From: Paenalcaligenes sp035302345 | Lineage (GTDB): Bacteria > Pseudomonadota > Gammaproteobacteria > Burkholderiales > Burkholderiaceae_B | DNA: 15,668 bases | Assembly (NCBI GenBank): GCA_035302345.1 | Contig: DATGSS010000029.1 | Location: 1-15,668, forward strand | Reading direction: 5' to 3' | Part shown: piece by piece, positions 13,670 through 15,668 of the stretch | Numbering within the stretch: position 1 is the first letter of the stretch | Layout: each line of letters starts with the position of its first letter | Notes under the pieces: generated by a model | What the model saw: the letters and a program-made list of their open reading frames with translations, nothing else | The model's database searches: none | Told to the model about the DNA's origin: nothing | Made by a program: the position numbers and the translations under genes

Positions 13670-15668
13670 CTAGTTCAAGGTTGTGGGTTTCACCGTTCGG
13701 CTAGGGACCTCGCGAGGCCGTACCGTTGGCATTTTTTTGGCGGCGGCCGCCCTTTTTTCCCGGTGGATGCGTTTCTTGATCATCACTGGACACTTGCGGT
13801 CGTGGTGGTATAGCACCTGACAGTGCAAGCAAGAAATGCACTCATTGGGGTTAATGTGTCCTTCGGGGTGAATAGCTTCGACGGGACACTCGTTGAAGCA
13901 GTGCATGCATGGATTACCGCATTCGCGGTAGCGCTTTAACCAATCAAACATGCGTAACCGTGCAGGGATGGCCAGTGCTGCACCCAGTGGGCAGAGATAG
14001 CGGCAGAAAAAACGCTCGATAAAGAGGCTGGCAGCTACCAACAACACAGCGAACAACACAAACCACCACTCACGCATAAAGCGCAGAACAATCGCTGTCT
14101 TAAAGGGTTCAACCTCGGCAAAAACTTCGGCCAAAGCCAATGAGCCCAAAGAGATGGCGAAAAGAGCTAAAAATATGAGGTATTTAATCGCCCACAAACG
14201 CTCATGCAGTCCCCAGGGCACTTTGATCTGGGGGATCTTGAGTGCTTTGGCAATTTTGTTGGTCAGCTCTTGCAAAGCGCCAAAGGGGCACAGCCAGCCG
14301 CAAAATGCACCGCGGCCCCAGAAGATCAGCGCAATAGCAATGGCGCACCACAGCATGAAAATCAGTGGGTCAATGAGAAAGGCCTCCCAGGAAAAGCCCT
14401 CGCGTAATGCGGTTGTAAAGGTCAGCACGTTGACCACCGAGGGTTGGGCCGTCATAATCCAGCCCAGCCAAATCAGAGTAATGGTCAGGTACACCGTCCG
14501 GATACGATCGTAGGTGCGCTCGTATTTAACGATTCGATCTTGGAAAAAGAAGATCCCAGTCAATGTCAGCAGCATGAACCCTAATCCAGCAATGGCTGCA
14601 GTCTTACTCTTCCATATGCGCACCCACAGTGGGGTACCTTCCATTTGACCCAAGGCCGAGAACTCAAAGTCACTGCTCATAGAATTTTGGATGGCTGACT
14701 CGACACTACTAGAGCCCCCCGTCGCGACTGCATCGTTTTGGCCGCCGGACTTGGATTGAGTCGACTTACCTGTGTCAGAACCCTCACGGCTAGCATCGGC
14801 ACTACGAATAACTTTGGTGTACTCTTTGGGCAGCTTGTAATTAAGCGCAAAGGGCAAAAATGTTTTGTCCAAAGCACCGATCGAGCGCTGTACCAATAAC
14901 TGCAATGTCCAGGGGTCAGCCGGATCAAAATTAGTTTCCTCATCGAGTACAAATACCCCGATCTCTTGGATATGGGGGGCGCCTTCGGCCTCGATATCGC
15001 CGATACGATGGTGTTGAAAATCACGGAAACGTACGGTTTCTACCCCTTGGATGAGCTCGATGCGGTCAAAAATACCGCCTCGTACGTAGCCTGACCCTTT
15101 GAATGAGTAGGGTCCACGGCCGGCAACCAAAATAGCTTGTTGACCAGGGTCCAAATTCTTTGCAATAGATTCGTACTCGGCATCTCCGAGCAGGCTACGA
15201 CCTATATTTGGCTGTGATACCAGAGCTGTCCAGAGTTCTATAAATACGTCATCTGGCTCACCGGGTTCGGGGCGCTTAATAGCGGCCTCATTGCCGGTTT
15301 CTTCGAATGCATCGTTGACCTGACCCACTGTCAGCACACGATTGGCCACGGCACCGCTAGCCAGTAAATCTTCCCAAGATTCGATTTGGCCGGCTTCAGG
15401 ATCCATCGCACGCTCTTCACCGCGACGCTCCCCTGTATCTACCAAACCCAATGCCTGCACGACGCGTGCGGTAGAACGCACCACACTCTCGCCCATCACC
15501 AGCACAGTGACCGTAGCACTACTGACAATATCCGTATCGGGCAGACCCTCGCCTGCCATCATAGATTTGACGGGGTTATAACCGATAAAAGGGTCCATAT
15601 AATCGATGACGCGCTGCTCGGGGATCCCGATCAGCACAATGGGCTCACTGTGAAAGACTAAATCCAGA
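13670..15668 (-). CDS. nosR: NosR: membrane flavo-iron-sulfur protein for N2O respiration (partial, 5' end outside window)
   Basis: This polytopic membrane protein passes quinol electrons to NosZ and is needed for nosZ expression. The frame is open to the right edge, so the N-terminus is missing; residues here are numbered from the codon at 15637. The periplasmic FMN-binding domain ends near residue 65. It carries the flavinylation motif DIVSSAT, whose Thr42 (codon 15514-15512) should bear covalent FMN. A Ser/Gly-rich linker (279-323) leads to a membrane region starting near 347. Two CxxxCP motifs follow in the NosR/NapH fold (Cys446/Cys450 and Cys545/Cys549). The cytoplasmic end has two 4Fe-4S clusters (Cys573, 577, 580, 584 and Cys600, 603, 606, 616). 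NosX would supply the FMN. A GTG-like valine codon at 15637 is internal, not the start, because family sequence continues above it. Confidence 0.97.
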   Translation of the reverse strand, partial: LDLVFHSEPIVLIGIPEQRVIDYMDPFIGYNPVKSMMAGEGLPDTDIVSSATVTVLVMGESVVRSTARVVQALGLVDTGERRGEERAMDPEAGQIESWEDLLASGAVANRVLTVGQVNDAFEETGNEAAIKRPEPGEPDDVFIELWTALVSQPNIGRSLLGDAEYESIAKNLDPGQQAILVAGRGPYSFKGSGYVRGGIFDRIELIQGVETVRFRDFQHHRIGDIEAEGAPHIQEIGVFVLDEETNFDPADPWTLQLLVQRSIGALDKTFLPFALNYKLPKEYTKVIRSADASREGSDTGKSTQSKSGGQNDAVATGGSSSVESAIQNSMSSDFEFSALGQMEGTPLWVRIWKSKTAAIAGLGFMLLTLTGIFFFQDRIVKYERTYDRIRTVYLTITLIWLGWIMTAQPSVVNVLTFTTALREGFSWEAFLIDPLIFMLWCAIAIALIFWGRGAFCGWLCPFGALQELTNKIAKALKIPQIKVPWGLHERLWAIKYLIFLALFAISLGSLALAEVFAEVEPFKTAIVLRFMREWWFVLFAVLLVAASLFIERFFCRYLCPLGAALAIPARLRMFDWLKRYRECGNPCMHCFNECPVEAIHPEGHINPNECISCLHCQVLYHHDRKCPVMIKKRIHREKRAAAAKKMPTVRPREVPSRTVKPTTLN

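Noticed and set aside
1..15668. Mobile element, CRISPR array, tRNA or other RNA gene, phage or defence genes
   Set aside because: I saw no transposase or integrase, no terminal inverted repeats or target-site duplications, no regularly spaced repeats, and no tRNA-like or rRNA-like sequence.

Overview
This window looks chromosomal and comes from a denitrifying Gram-negative bacterium. Its gene content suggests a betaproteobacterium of the order Burkholderiales, most likely Alcaligenaceae. The reasons are a clade I (Tat-exported) nos cluster ending in nosX, a PhoQ-like kinase, an AptA-type transaminase and an O-antigen ligase-type protein, at roughly 50% G+C by eye. The genus cannot be fixed from the sequence alone.

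The left part (1-4334) begins with the C-terminal ATPase domain of a PhoQ-like sensor kinase, cut by the window edge. Its tail overlaps a convergent TauE/SafE-type anion exporter gene. Upstream of the exporter, on the same strand, is a beta-alanine/omega-amino acid:pyruvate transaminase (aptA-like). Divergent from that is a MocR-type (GntR-aminotransferase) regulator. The divergent spacer holds a near-perfect 11-bp direct repeat and a partial inverted copy, which are good candidate operator sites. Together these read as a regulated amino-acid (or amino-sulfonate) use locus.

The middle part (4335-6690) has an O-antigen ligase/polymerase-family membrane protein with a clear intrinsic terminator. 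Divergent from it is a lone ureidoglycolate lyase-family gene (allA). A 224-bp spacer follows with small hairpins and what may be a decayed membrane-protein fragment.

The right part (6691-15668) is a nitrous oxide reductase operon on the minus strand: nosR (5' end outside the window), nosZ, nosD, nosF, nosY, nosL, nosX. NosZ carries all the CuA and CuZ ligands. NosR carries the FMN attachment motif and two 4Fe-4S clusters. NosD, NosF and NosY form the copper-site maturation ABC system. NosL is the copper-chaperone lipoprotein. NosX is the ApbE-type flavin transferase expected to load FMN onto NosR. nosD/F/Y/L are translationally coupled by 1-4 nt overlaps. All the genes look intact, so N2O respiration is probably functional.

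I see no mobile element, CRISPR array, RNA gene or clearly undescribed system. The less ordinary points are an approximately 48-residue insert in the first beta-helix repeat region of NosD, a His/Met/Asp-rich C-terminal tail on NosL, a hairpin just after nosZ, and the MocR operator layout.
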